From assembly GCA_014529385.2 (NCBI GenBank), contig CM043966.1, positions 38,872,037-38,932,036 of the forward strand: a DNA stretch of 60,000 nucleotides, read 5' to 3'. The position numbers were made by a program, and so were the translations under genes. Positions within the stretch are counted from its first letter, which is position 1; each line of letters starts with the position of its first letter. The notes below the pieces were generated by a model. That model made no database searches. It was not told the origin of the DNA and saw only the letters and a list, made by a program, of their open reading frames with translations. Below are positions 47,457-58,708 of the stretch, piece by piece. The stretch is from Adiantum capillus-veneris. Its lineage: Eukaryota; Streptophyta; Polypodiopsida; Polypodiales; Pteridaceae.

Positions 47457-49760
47457 ATATGATACCCTAAAAGTTGGTATCTTCAATTTGAAGCACCAAA
47501 ATTTGAATAGCAACACGCCAAAGGGAGAATGGATGCCGAGCATGGGTCTTGGATCATCGTAGGCAGCTTTGCATCATTATGAGAATGCGCCACAAGCACA
47601 TGACTCTATGAGCCTAGTGTTTGTGTCCCTTTGCCTTTTATTTTGAATTTTCGTTTTCTAAAATCTCTCCTTATAATAGGAGTCTCCCACAAGCATCGAA
47701 GGTGTGTGAGTGAGCCCAAGCAAAGGCAAGCAAATATTTAGGTGATGGTGTGGGTGTAGATGTGATGATGGGCTAGCATGAAAATAATCCTTTCATAGCC
47801 CTCAAAAGATCTCCAAAATTTTTTACTTTCTTAATTTTCAATTGACCTCTCCACTCTTGAGCCTTATCAATGTTATGACAATTCAATCAATGTCAATATG
47901 CACACACATCTCCCAGCTGCACTTAAACAAACTCCTTGGATGATCATTGGCCATTTTGAACATCATTAGCGATCATCGCAAAATTGATTGCTCATTTCTA
48001 ATTGTCCAAATCTTCAAGACCCAATCGGCCTATCATTTTGGTTTGTATGGCCATACGTAAGTGTAATGTATAAGCACACATTCAATAAAATTCCAATCAA
48101 TTCAGCTTCAATGCAACGGTAGTGCATTCTATCATCCTCAATTGTGTGCAATTGAGTCATCTCACTTCAATAAATCATACATGTATCGAACTTTAAGTCT
48201 TAATCATCACAATTGGTGACCGAGACCAATCATTCATCCCCACTTTGGATCTCAAATGCTATTGAGTAGGCACACACATTAGTGCATTTTTTCCATGTTC
48301 ATCAAATTGATTCATCATTAGCATGGAAATACACTAAAAATCTACACAATTTAGCATCAATTGAGTGATATTTATCTCAATATTCAAGCCAATTGTGACA
48401 CACATATCAATTATTTGGTCAAATCATACATCTTAACTGGTAAAAAATACCAATTATTCATTCAAGCACCGGATTGCACATGCCATTTGAGTAGGCACAC
48501 ACACCCAAATTTAGGCCAAAATTTTATGCAAAAATTACATCAATTTCACATTGCAATGCTCAAATTTCAAACTTGATCAAGCATAACCGAATGCATGCAT
48601 GCTTAATTTCTAAAAAAATAACACTATTTTTACCCAATCAAGCAATGCACACACTCAAAAATTAAGCACAAATGATCAAATTTGGCTCAATTGGCAATGC
48701 ATTTAGGCTTACACCTAATGATTGCACACACTTTTCATGCAAATTTCATAATCAAAAACCATTTAGGTGTCCCAATTGACCATCAATCATTGAAAATCAA
48801 GTGGCCTTGGATGGGCGCAGACACTCAATCGTTGCCTATTTTTTTGGCAATTAAGCTCATCCAGTGAATGAATCATGATTGCATACACATCAATTACATG
48901 ATTGCATACTCATATACCATCAATTCCATCACTTTATATGCATGCACATACTCAAGATTAGGTGCACACACACTTGAATTTTTTGACAGTTTTTTCCCTC
49001 TTTGGTGTATGCACACACACAATGATTTTTATGCACGCACATGAATTCTTGATGAGAATTAAGCATTATCTTGCACACACAAGGTTCATTAGTCAAAACT
49101 TGACTATCAGTTGAATCAAAGTGAATCAAATTAGGTGAAAAGTGTACGTCAATTGAATTACACACCTAATTTTAGCAAATAATTAGCAACATTGAACGGC
49201 CACATTAATCAATCAAGAATTGACATGAGCGAGTAAGTGCACTTACATCATAATTACACTCCAAGATATTCCTTTGCTCCACACAAAGACACATCATTGC
49301 ACACAAGTGTGTGCACCATTAAATCAGCTCCAAAATTGACCATCCTAGGCCAAAATTCAAACACTCAAATCATCAAATTAGGTATAAATTAACACAATTA
49401 ACTTGATTAGAATGACAATTCCACCTCTTACAAGGAGATTTAACATACATAACACTTCAATGTTAATTTTTAGGTTAGCAAAGTTAGTCAAAATTAGTAA
49501 AAATTAGCATGGGATTAGTACAATTAGCATGGAAATGAAGCAAAATTAGCAAGGGTTAGTATGAAACTAGTGAAATTGGTGGTGGAATTGGTGGTGGAAT
49601 TGGGGGTTTGGGGTATTCATAACTCAACATTAGCATCAATTTCTTGCACTAACATCATCAAATCAAACCAAAATTTGAGTTATACACACTCAAAAACCGA
49701 GAAATTAGTAATCAACTTACTCTATTCTACACATCCTATTTAATCACTAGCTTAGGTTAT

Positions 49761-49783
49761 CGATCCCTCGCAACGGTGCCAAA
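49761..49783 (-). other. Primer-binding site of element C
   Basis: The minus strand reads TTTGGCACCGTTGCGAGGG directly after the LTR end CCTCCCTACA. It is close to the TGGCGCCGTTGCCGGGG type used by Athila/Tat elements. It fixes the orientation of C as minus strand. Confidence 0.75.
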
Positions 49784-50720
49784 TGTAGGGAGGCATTGTA
49801 GCACAACCTAATCGAAACCCACACAAAATCATGAAATCCATGGATCGGCAACCCGGCTAGGGCATGGAAGCACGAGCATCGGATGAATATAAATAGAGGT
49901 TTTAAGAGATCACCTCTCCAATGCAAGTAGATATTAGCCATGGCAAGACTAACTCTAAACCTACTCTAATCACTAATCAATCAACTCCTACACACATCAA
50001 GTCCACCGAAGTCCAACTTACCATAGACTAGAAACCCCAAGCACACCAATGATAAGAACACACTAATTACCACATGTCAATTACGGTACTTCATCAATAG
50101 CTACACACACGAGGTGAATGGTGCTAGAGCTTCATAACCTATCTACACACAAGCAAACAGTAGGGCAGACATACTAATTACAAGATTAAGATCCAACTTG
50201 ATCAACCTAATTAGTGATGCTAAATCTCACAAATCGAATGTTTATGAAAGAATAGGAGTGGTTAATAGCAAGAAGTACATACCTCTCTCAAATCTAGAAT
50301 AATGAGAGTGTAATACTACTTCATGACATAATGAAATTTAGAGAAGAAGTAGACTAATGAAAAAATAGGGATTAGATTTAATCAAGAAGAGATTACTCTA
50401 ATTACAATGGTTAGCACTAGCCTCTTAAGCATAGACATTAAGCTCAAGGCTAGGCCATAGAGTGAACACTCAAGAGAGAGGGAGCTCTCAAAAGTGGATC
50501 CTCAAGAGTGGATACTCAAGAATGAAGCCTCCTTGCATAAAGGCTTTCACCACAATCCCTTCTACTATGGGTTTAAGCTTGAGCCCTCTAGGCTAGCATA
50601 TACAAATTTGGAACTCCAAGTGAGCCCAAGACTGACACAAAGTGAGTTGGAAATATTATGCATAACCATAGTATATCTCCCACTTGATGCATATTTGATG
50701 TAGCCTGTGTTAGCCGCTAC
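49784..50720 (-). repeat. Element C right (5') LTR, uninterrupted
   Basis: TGTAGGGAGG to TGTTAGCCGCTA, about 937 bp. It is the intact counterpart of the broken left LTR. Through it one can read the empty sites of both the solo LTR (near 50570) and element D (near 50650). Confidence 0.85.
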
Positions 50721-50727
50721 TAATAGG

Positions 50728-51858
<1,131 letters not shown>

Positions 51859-54284
51859 ATCCTAAGAGACCTTAAAGTTCTATCCGATGAGAGAGAGAGA
51901 GAGAGAGAGTAGAGATCCCATGCCCGGTCTCATGGCATCTCGTCCCTTCATCAATGGCACAAATTGTTTTGCCTCACCCTATAACTCTACACTTTTGAAG
52001 TTCTTCTCCCAATATTTCTCACCTCTATTATGTCATCAAGGTTGGAATTAGGAATCTTCTTGAGCTTGCTTTGTACTTGAAAGTTGTAAGTTATTCTAGA
52101 AGATAAAGTTGCACCACTAGAAACTATGGGACAGTATGCAGAGTGTGGAATTACATACCTTGCCATCAAGTGTGCAAATACTTCTAGTGCATGTGACTTT
52201 TGAGCATAAAAAAGCCTTAAGTTACTTCTGAGGATCATACACGTCAAGTCTCGTGAACTGGGGTGGCCTTGTAAGCTTGTATGGCGTGGAAACGTGTGTA
52301 GGCAACAAGTGGTCCATAAAGTTCTTTCTCACACAAGATAATAGTGGAAATGAGCTCTAGGTTTGCCTACTTTCCCTACATGATGCAAACTTACCCATTA
52401 TTGGGGGAAGTTTGAGGTCTCGAATTCACCCTGAAAGAAATGCTAGAGAGAGAGAATAGTTTTCATTTTTGGAAAGATGAACACAGAATTTTAAAATCCA
52501 TAATTAGGGGAAAATTTTTATATTTTTATTGGGTTCACGGGATGTTACTTTTTGGGGGCCCACATGTAGTGTCGTTTTCAAAACTCTTGGGAATGTGTCC
52601 CTTTCCCAAAAATTCTCCCTCCCAATGCAATGTTTTTCTCTTTTGGTCCAAATTTCAAATTTTTCTCTCCTCATTTTGTCCTTTCTCTACATCTTTCTTG
52701 GCATCTTTCTATGCACCATATAAAAATCATCATCTTCCCCACGTCATCTCCATGAATCCTACTACAAGAGGTATCTATCATATGCATGTCAAGTTGGGAG
52801 ATGAATATTCCCCTCTCCAAAAAATAAATAGGCTTTCTGAAACTCTGCCTTCTTCCACAGAAGCATTGAGATTAGAACAAAAGAAGCACATTGATCTATG
52901 GACAAATGGTAGATTAAATCCCATAGACCCCATCACCAAATACAGCCCACCATTCTTCAATTGTTCTTCATTGATGAGATTTGTAGGGGATGGTATGAAT
53001 GGTCTATTATGCTATTCACAAAAACCTTGCAGCAGAGAGGGACATTCTTAAGTTCAAATAACATTTACTTCTACATTTGAAGGATGCTCTTAATCATCAG
53101 CTTCAAGAAAGCAAGTAGAAGGTGAAGAGCCTCCAATCATTGTTGAATATAGCTAGAAGAAAGAGGACGTAGCTTGGGCTTAGACAAACACAAAGGAAGG
53201 TGAAGAATATTGAGAGTCTCAAGCGAGGAGGTGGAGGTTGCATCAAAAGAATCAAAGTAGTGAGGTTTTTTTTATTCAAAAAAACTCAAATTGATATATG
53301 TTTTGCAAGTTGGTATCTTTGGGTGCTATAGTCTTTCTTTGTGTTTACCTCATGTCCTTAGTTCAGCCAGACTGAAACGTGAGAGGTGCATCACAATCAT
53401 TTTGTAAAGTAATTCCACCCGTTGTATTTGGCAATTTATTGAATTAAAGAAGATTTAGGGTTGCTAGGCAAAAATGCATCAATGGATTTTTCCAAAGTTC
53501 TACTTTGGACAAAGATGAGATTCAGGGCACGTTGAACAAATCTAGAATTAGTAGGGCAAGTTACCGAGCTCATCAATTGAAAACCTGAAGCAATCAAGAG
53601 TGAAGGGTTCCTTGCATCCAAAGACATCAAATGTTCAATAGACTAGGCTCAACATTAATTCCAAGGTCATGGAGATGCTTGGAGATCCTTTCCACATCAA
53701 TGACATATATCATGGTAAGAAGAAAGACCTCAAGTTTAACTCTTTCACCAATCTATTCTTTGACTTGAGAACTTTACAGAGGGCAATGATAAAGTTCTAT
53801 GATTCTCAATGTACTAAGGTCAATGGGAAAGACATTTTTGTTCATCAAATTAGCTGAGAGTGACATTGTGAAGGATAGAAATCTTGAGAGAGTATCCACC
53901 AATAACCCTGATGAATAGAGCTCTTTATACCATAGAGGGAGAAAAAAGACCCTAAAAATTTTAGTGTCCAGTCAGAGAATAACATTTGGTGGGTGGGTTC
54001 TTTTGACGTTGATAGTGAATATTTCAATGTGCTGAATTGGGTATTCCACCACAAAGTATCCTTGCTATAATCAAAACTCAACATGCTAGGGAGAAGTTAG
54101 ATGTTGAGGGATTTGGTAGGTACAAGGTGGAATGGCACATGGGGGGACCTATAGACACTAAAGTGTATGTACAATGTGTCAAGGGGTTCCAATGCCAAAA
54201 GCCCATGTATCTATTACATGGGTGCAGCAAAGGAGCTGAATCCTACTAACTGGAACAAAGCCCCATGTAGACACTCTAAAGATC
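51859..54284. other. Unassigned region with one longer open frame
   Basis: The longest frame is 52440-53051 on the plus strand (203 codons). It has hydrophobic and Ser/Pro-rich stretches and resembles no family I know. A coding-like tract continues at 53640-54250 in broken frames (for example HINDIYHGKKKDLKF and KVNGKDIFVHQIS), leading directly into the repeat at 54285. It may be the 5' part of the same repeat family that begins the window. A short (GA)n lies at 51891-51909. Confidence 0.4.
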
Positions 54285-56340
54285 CAAAATTCCAAGCTGT
54301 TTTAGATATTCCGCTTTCCAATTTCCACCTCTAGACACTACATGCACTTTGTAGAATCATTAAGAATATTGTGCACCTCTACATAGGGTTTGCATGGAAA
54401 CTACAACCTTTATCATCTAAAGAAGCTTCCATAAAACGCTGACAGGGTATTGTCTGATATTGGAGTTCATGGGGGGAATGTTGTGATTGAGTCACGCATG
54501 AAGAGGTCATTTGGTGAAAATAATGTCCCTAAGAAAGCTTCTATGGGTGGGATGAATGCCAGAACATTCTTAGGATTTCATGGAAAGTTGGGTAGGGATA
54601 CATCTAAAGTCCATCACAACCAATCGAAGGCTCTACACAATGCTATGAAGGAGTTGATGGTAGAGCAAGAAAAGAGAAGGCAAAAGTGTGGGAAGCCTTG
54701 AATGCAGTATTTTCTCATTGTGATAAAAGTCATTACCTAAAGAATGACCTCTCCAACTTTAAGAAAGAGTTGAACAAATTCAAGAAATCTATGACAAGTT
54801 CTTTGAACTCAGAGCACTTCACACACTACATGGTAATACTTATGAATTTTTATTCTACTAATTTGCTTCAATACTTGCATAAGTTTCTTTAAAAATTATC
54901 TTTTTTTGGATAGCACGTTATCTACAATCACACTCCTTGGTTTGTAAATAAATTTGGAAGCTTGCCAATCTAGTCTACTCAAGGTATTGACAAGTCCCAC
55001 TATCAGGCAAGAACCAAGTTTTTCAAACACACTAGGCATAGTGGAGGAGCTCAAAAAGCTAATAGCTTGGTTGAAGTATTATAGTGGTTTTATAGACAAG
55101 TGTGGCACAGAACAAGATCACAAGAGACTTAAAAGTTATTAGGCAGTTTTGATATTGTTACAGCTATACAAGAGAGTATACAAAAAAGGAAGGATGCATA
55201 TAGTAGATCATTTGCAAGTGAAAGGTTTTTACAATGGCTTTCCACTAGAGAGAGGCAAGGAGGAAAGTGGGGGATAATACAAAAATTAGTTATATCTACT
55301 TGAGCCAACATCAAGCTTTTCATTTTTCCCCTCCACTTCAAGTACTCCTGCTTCTTGTGACCCTACAATTTCTTGCCTATGTTACTAGAAGAGGCAAGGA
55401 TATAACTGACCATAGTGCCAAAGTATGCACTTCTTGAGCCCATAAATCCTAAAGCAAGCCCAAAAACTCTAATGGCTTCTTGATTTTTGAGAAGTATGAT
55501 TTTGTCCACTCCAACTCTTATTGGATGTGACCTACCACCCTTGACAGAGCCACTAGTGCAAGTATTGGGAGAGTGGGTGATTGGGAAAGCTTCCTGTGGT
55601 AGATAGTTATTGTCTCCTTGATGAGCTTCCCAATGTAATGGCCCAAACTCTAATCACTCTTCAAATCCAAAGGTTTGGAGCCCTTCCCTGTCCCTAGTAA
55701 CTTGTCACGATCTACAATGTCAATCTGTGCAAAAAATCCCTCAAATCAATCAATAGAAATGAAGTGGCACTGAAGTTTCAATGGACTAAATAATGTGCTT
55801 GCAAAAATTATATTTAACCATTTTACCTTAGGGTTTTCATCATCTTCAAAAAGGTCCTCTTTCCAAAGGTCAATGTAAAAGTTTCTTTATTATGTTTGCT
55901 CTCTCTTAGAACTTCTTTGCCCATATGTTCAATCTTCAATCTTTTTGAATTTGCTATAACTCATCATTTGTGGTTATCCTTTGCTCTTCATAGCTTTGAA
56001 CAACCTTTAGTCTCTCTAGCATGGGACTGATCAATAAACTTTCAAATTTTGTATCAAGCATAGAGGCGCTCACACCTTAACAATATTTTTCCTATTTTTT
56101 TTCTATTAGCTCCATTCTTCTCTCCACATTGCTCCACAAGGTCAATTCAAGGTCGATTTACATCGGGCCTCCTTGTATTGCTCCACAAAATTGATTTCAA
56201 CCTTCTCATTTTCTCTACTGTTCTTCTCATTTTCTCTACTCAAATATCCGGATGCTCATTGTAAGATAGTCCTTCATAATATTAAGGATTTCTTTGCAAA
56301 CTTTGTTACAAAAAAAAATTTTCAAGCCATGTCGTCGCTA
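54285..56340. repeat. Copy 2 of the ~2 kb dispersed repeat
   Basis: In direct orientation with 1-2012 and nearly identical. The clearest coding-like piece is 54450-54701 (GGMNARTFLGFHGKLGRD and KALHNAMKELMVEQEKRRQK), continued in another frame by a Lys-rich helical segment to about 54820. The copy carries a 49 bp insertion at 56148-56196 not present in copy 1. The product is unrecognised. Confidence 0.85.
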
Positions 56341-56710
56341 TGCAAAAATAGTGTACCCAAACACATGTCTGACAAGTAACATTGTTTTTGCATAGCAATG
56401 ACATAATAGCCCTTTGATATTTTTTCATGTTTTGTGTCCTCTTTATGCAAAAATAGCGTATTTACCTCCAAGCCTAATTTTTCATAGGGAAGACACAAGA
56501 GTTTATTAGAGATACTTTTAAAAAAAATTCTTGAATGTGTCCTCGTAATGCAAAAATATTGTAGCCAAATGTATGTCCAACTACACTATTTTTGCATAGA
56601 GACGATGCAAGGGCTTTTGTATAGCTTTTCTTGGTGGTGTCCTCCTTATGTGAAAATAGAGTAATCTGACATGGGTCAAGCTACATTATTTTTGCATAGA
56701 GAGGATAGAA
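56328..56710. repeat. Cluster of alternating inverted repeats (TATGCAAAAATAGTGTA family)
   Basis: Forward units such as GTCGTCGCTATGCAAAAATAG occur near 56328, 56438, 56549 and 56639. Reverse units such as ACACTATTTTTGCATAGAGAC occur near 56375, 56593 and 56683. Forward and reverse copies can pair into hairpins. The other copy of the ~2 kb repeat loses similarity exactly at the first unit. Confidence 0.75.
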
Positions 56711-56861
56711 CCTTCATTTTTGTGCAACATTTTTAAATTGTGTCATTTTGAAGTTGATGAAGAGGTCTAAGATAGTGTGTTGAAGTGTGTTGTCTAATCA
56801 ATTAAGAACTTCTTATAGATTTTTCATAATTAATAAGTGTTCTTTGAATTTCTTTGTAGGT

Positions 56862-57627
56862 TATTGATGCATGAGTATAAGTTAAATGTCCAACAGAACG
56901 TGGACATGGTTGACCCAACCATCTCCCAGTATTTGAGATCTGATTCTAACATAAGAAGGAACTGGGTAGCCAATATAGATTTTCAGAGGTATGTTCTACT
57001 GCAACCCTACGTTATTTTCAAATTTTCATCTTGGAGGCTTTTGACAATGTCCAGTGGCCTTGCCACAACTCTCCTTGGAGTCTTATAGCAATTGATATCA
57101 TTGATAAAAACATGTTTCATATTGAACTCTCTTAAGGGCCACCATGGAATGGCTGGGCTGTAAGTGTAATTGTCCAATACTTTAGCTCGTGCTCCCACTT
57201 TCAGTTATTTTATAACAATGCTTTGGATCTTTCTAAATAGGGATGCCTCAAGGCTAAATAGAAGCAATTGAGCAATATCCTCCTATCACAAAGCTCATGG
57301 AAATCTTAAATGTGAAGGTATGGTGATGTTAGGTTGTAAGTAAATTGAGCTTAGAATTGTGTATTTATTTTGCCCCTTCTATTTGTGTAGCCACCCTTGC
57401 AGAAGGAGGCTTTCTCATGTGGATGGAGAGTAACAACAAATGCTAAGCTACTGGTTGACTACACCTATTGCAACCCACAAAAGACTATTAGGGTAAGCAT
57501 TTGACCATATAAATAGGGTAAGCAATTTCTATTAGGGTAAGCTAACATACTAATCTTTCTTTGGTAGATCACTAAAATTTGCTTCACCGACAACCATGTT
57601 TGGTGGGGTAAGGGAAAAGTTGATTAG
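56862..57627 (+). pseudogene. Fragments of a probable Ulp1/C48-type protease gene
   Basis: Several plus-strand pieces have splice signals. One piece runs from about 56862 (after TTTGTAG) to a donor near 56990 (CAGAG|GTATGT). Another is a stretch near 57030-57130 reading SPWSLIAIDIIDKN. Then come 57242-57316 (ending GTGAAG|GTATGG), 57391-57492 (CCACCC to ATTAGG|GTAAGC, phase 0) and 57568 on (ITKICFTDNHVWWG). The joined reading QKEAFSCGWRVTTNAKLLVDY resembles the cysteine active-site region of C48 proteases, and the WSLIAID stretch the histidine region, although the histidine itself reads Pro. An in-frame TAA lies near 57260. Such proteases are common passengers of plant transposons. The identification is tentative. 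Confidence 0.4.
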
Positions 57628-57649
57628 ATATATGGTCAATGTCCAGATA

Positions 57650-58060
57650 TCACTAGTCACAATAGAACCCAAGCCCCCAAAGGGCCAAAGAATCCAAAGG
57701 AAGAGGCCAGGCACCACAGAGGTCAAGGAGAATCCACACAAAAGAGAAAAGGCAGCTGAAGAGCAGCCCAAGGAGGTTCCAAGTAAGAGAATCCCAAGGA
57801 GGTTCCAAAGAAGGAAAAGAAGCATTTTGCCCCAAGAAAGAGCCCCATAAAAACAAAAACCAAAGCCCAAGGAGGAAGATGAGCCCAAGGAGGAAGAGAA
57901 ATAGAGAAAGACAGCCAAGGAGACAGAGCCTATGGAGGGCAAGAAGAAAGAAGAAGAGCTCAAAACACCAAGGAAGAGCCCAAGGAAAACAGATGAAACT
58001 AGCACAAGAAAGAGTCTTAGGACTCCCAAAAACCCCAAAATTTTTGTGAAGTACAAGTTT
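57650..58060 (+). other. Lys/Glu/Pro-rich low-complexity coding-like tail
   Basis: Purine-rich sequence with repeated AAGGAGGAAGA / CCCAAGGAGG words translates to Lys-Glu-Pro-rich peptide in plus-strand frames (for example MEGKKKEEELKTPRKSPRK). It follows the C48-like exons and may be their C-terminal tail or a shared low-complexity repeat. Long frames on the opposite strand are shadows of this composition. Confidence 0.45.
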
Positions 58061-58078
58061 ATAAATAACAAAGCATTA

Positions 58079-58160
58079 CATATTCTACTTGACATTCTCT
58101 ACTTGAGAATGTCAAGTAGAGAATGTCATATTCTACTTGATGTTCTCTACTTGAGAACGT
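58079..58160. repeat. 48 bp tandem duplication with a perfect 16 bp-stem palindrome
   Basis: GACATTCTCTACTTGA (58091-58106), a 5 base loop, and TCAAGTAGAGAATGTC (58112-58127) form a perfect hairpin. The unit CATATTCTACTTGA starting at 58079 begins again at 58127, giving a period of 48 with two to three changes. Confidence 0.9.
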
Positions 58161-58362
58161 TACATACTTTCTATTGAATCAAATAAAAATGGAGACATCT
58201 GAACCAAAATCTCATTTTTTATTGATATGGAAATGTTAAAAATGTCAGTCTGCTACAAGAAGAGACAACCAACATTTGTACAAAATTCCACTTTGATACA
58301 ATTTGCACAGGCTTTAGTACGCTTTTATAGGCTTTAGCTTGGAAGAAGATGTAATATCCCTT

Positions 58363-58708
58363 CTAGCACTTCTTGGCATAAAAAATTCTTCTAAATCCTC
58401 CTCGGGACCTGCAATCCATATTAAAAATAGGAAAAGTAATAATAGGTCACAAAAAAATTTCTCCCATCAGAAAAAAAACTATCATCTACATACCTTCTTT
58501 CCAGCCATCTGAAAAGAAAAAGTTGAAGGTAAATCTATCTCCTCATTGTGTAAGTCCTACCTCACTTGGTAGAATGAGCACTTGGTTCTTATCTTTAATG
58601 TTTCCAAGTGTTCATGGTGCATCCATACATCAATGTCTTGAATAGGGTTCTCATTGAAATTATCCATGTTTTGATCTAAAGGAAGTCCTCCCCACATGAT
58701 GACGTCGA
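58363..58708 (-). CDS. Minus-strand exon chain, 3' end of an unknown gene, with a 15 nt microexon
   Basis: Three splice-bounded segments join in one open frame on the minus strand. The first is 58708-58561 (after TTATAG, ending GTGAG|GTAGG). The second is 58508-58494 (a 15 nt exon between TTTTCAG and GTATG). The third runs from 58408 (after TTGCAG) to a TAG at 58365-58363. The joined reading is an acidic, Asn-rich piece (GGLPLDQNMDNFNENP, IDVWMHHEHLETLKIR) ending in a basic tail (WLERRSRGGFRRIFYAKKC). I recognise no family. Further exon-like pieces may lie upstream at 59590-59465 (donor AACT|GTAAGTG) and near 59270-59200. It may belong to the same repeat unit as its neighbours. Confidence 0.35.

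Larger units (their letters stand above)
43328..49783 (-). mobile_element. Interior of element C, no coding capacity seen
   Basis: About 6.45 kb of AT-rich sequence with no retroviral domain on either strand. It contains degenerate tandem units near 44880-45120 (GGCTCT...TAGCCAAAT), a ~95 bp tandem duplication at 45597-45775, a CT/CA tract near 46410-46450, and a (GT)n tract at 47385-47454. The end near the right LTR is rich in ACACAC and AATTAGCA words. The lack of any gag or pol trace, even a degenerate one, suggests the interior was non-coding from the start. Confidence 0.65.
29799..50722 (-). mobile_element. Element C: LTR element with non-coding interior (LARD-like)
   Basis: Two LTR copies (29799-43327, heavily interrupted, and 49784-50720) flank an interior of about 6.45 kb (43328-49783). 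On the minus strand the interior starts with a primer-binding site, TTTGGCACCGTTGCGAGGG, next to the right LTR. It ends with a purine tract, AGGAAGGGGAGCAA, next to the left LTR. I find no gag, protease, RT or integrase reading in the interior. That fits a large retrotransposon derivative that depended on a partner's enzymes. The primer-binding site resembles that of Athila/Tat elements, so a Tat-type partner is a reasonable guess. Confidence 0.72.

Noticed and set aside
47226-47562. Open frames across the GT repeat near 47.4 kb
   Set aside because: Microsatellite translation only; composition explains the open frame.
52440-53051. A 203-codon frame considered as a gene
   Set aside because: It has no family resemblance, lies in repeat-rich sequence and lacks clear splice or promoter context. 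It is mentioned only within the unassigned region.
57550-58095. A 181-codon minus-strand frame rich in Leu, Ser and Gly
   Set aside because: It is the antisense shadow of the Lys/Glu/Pro-rich purine tract on the plus strand and shows no membrane-protein family features.
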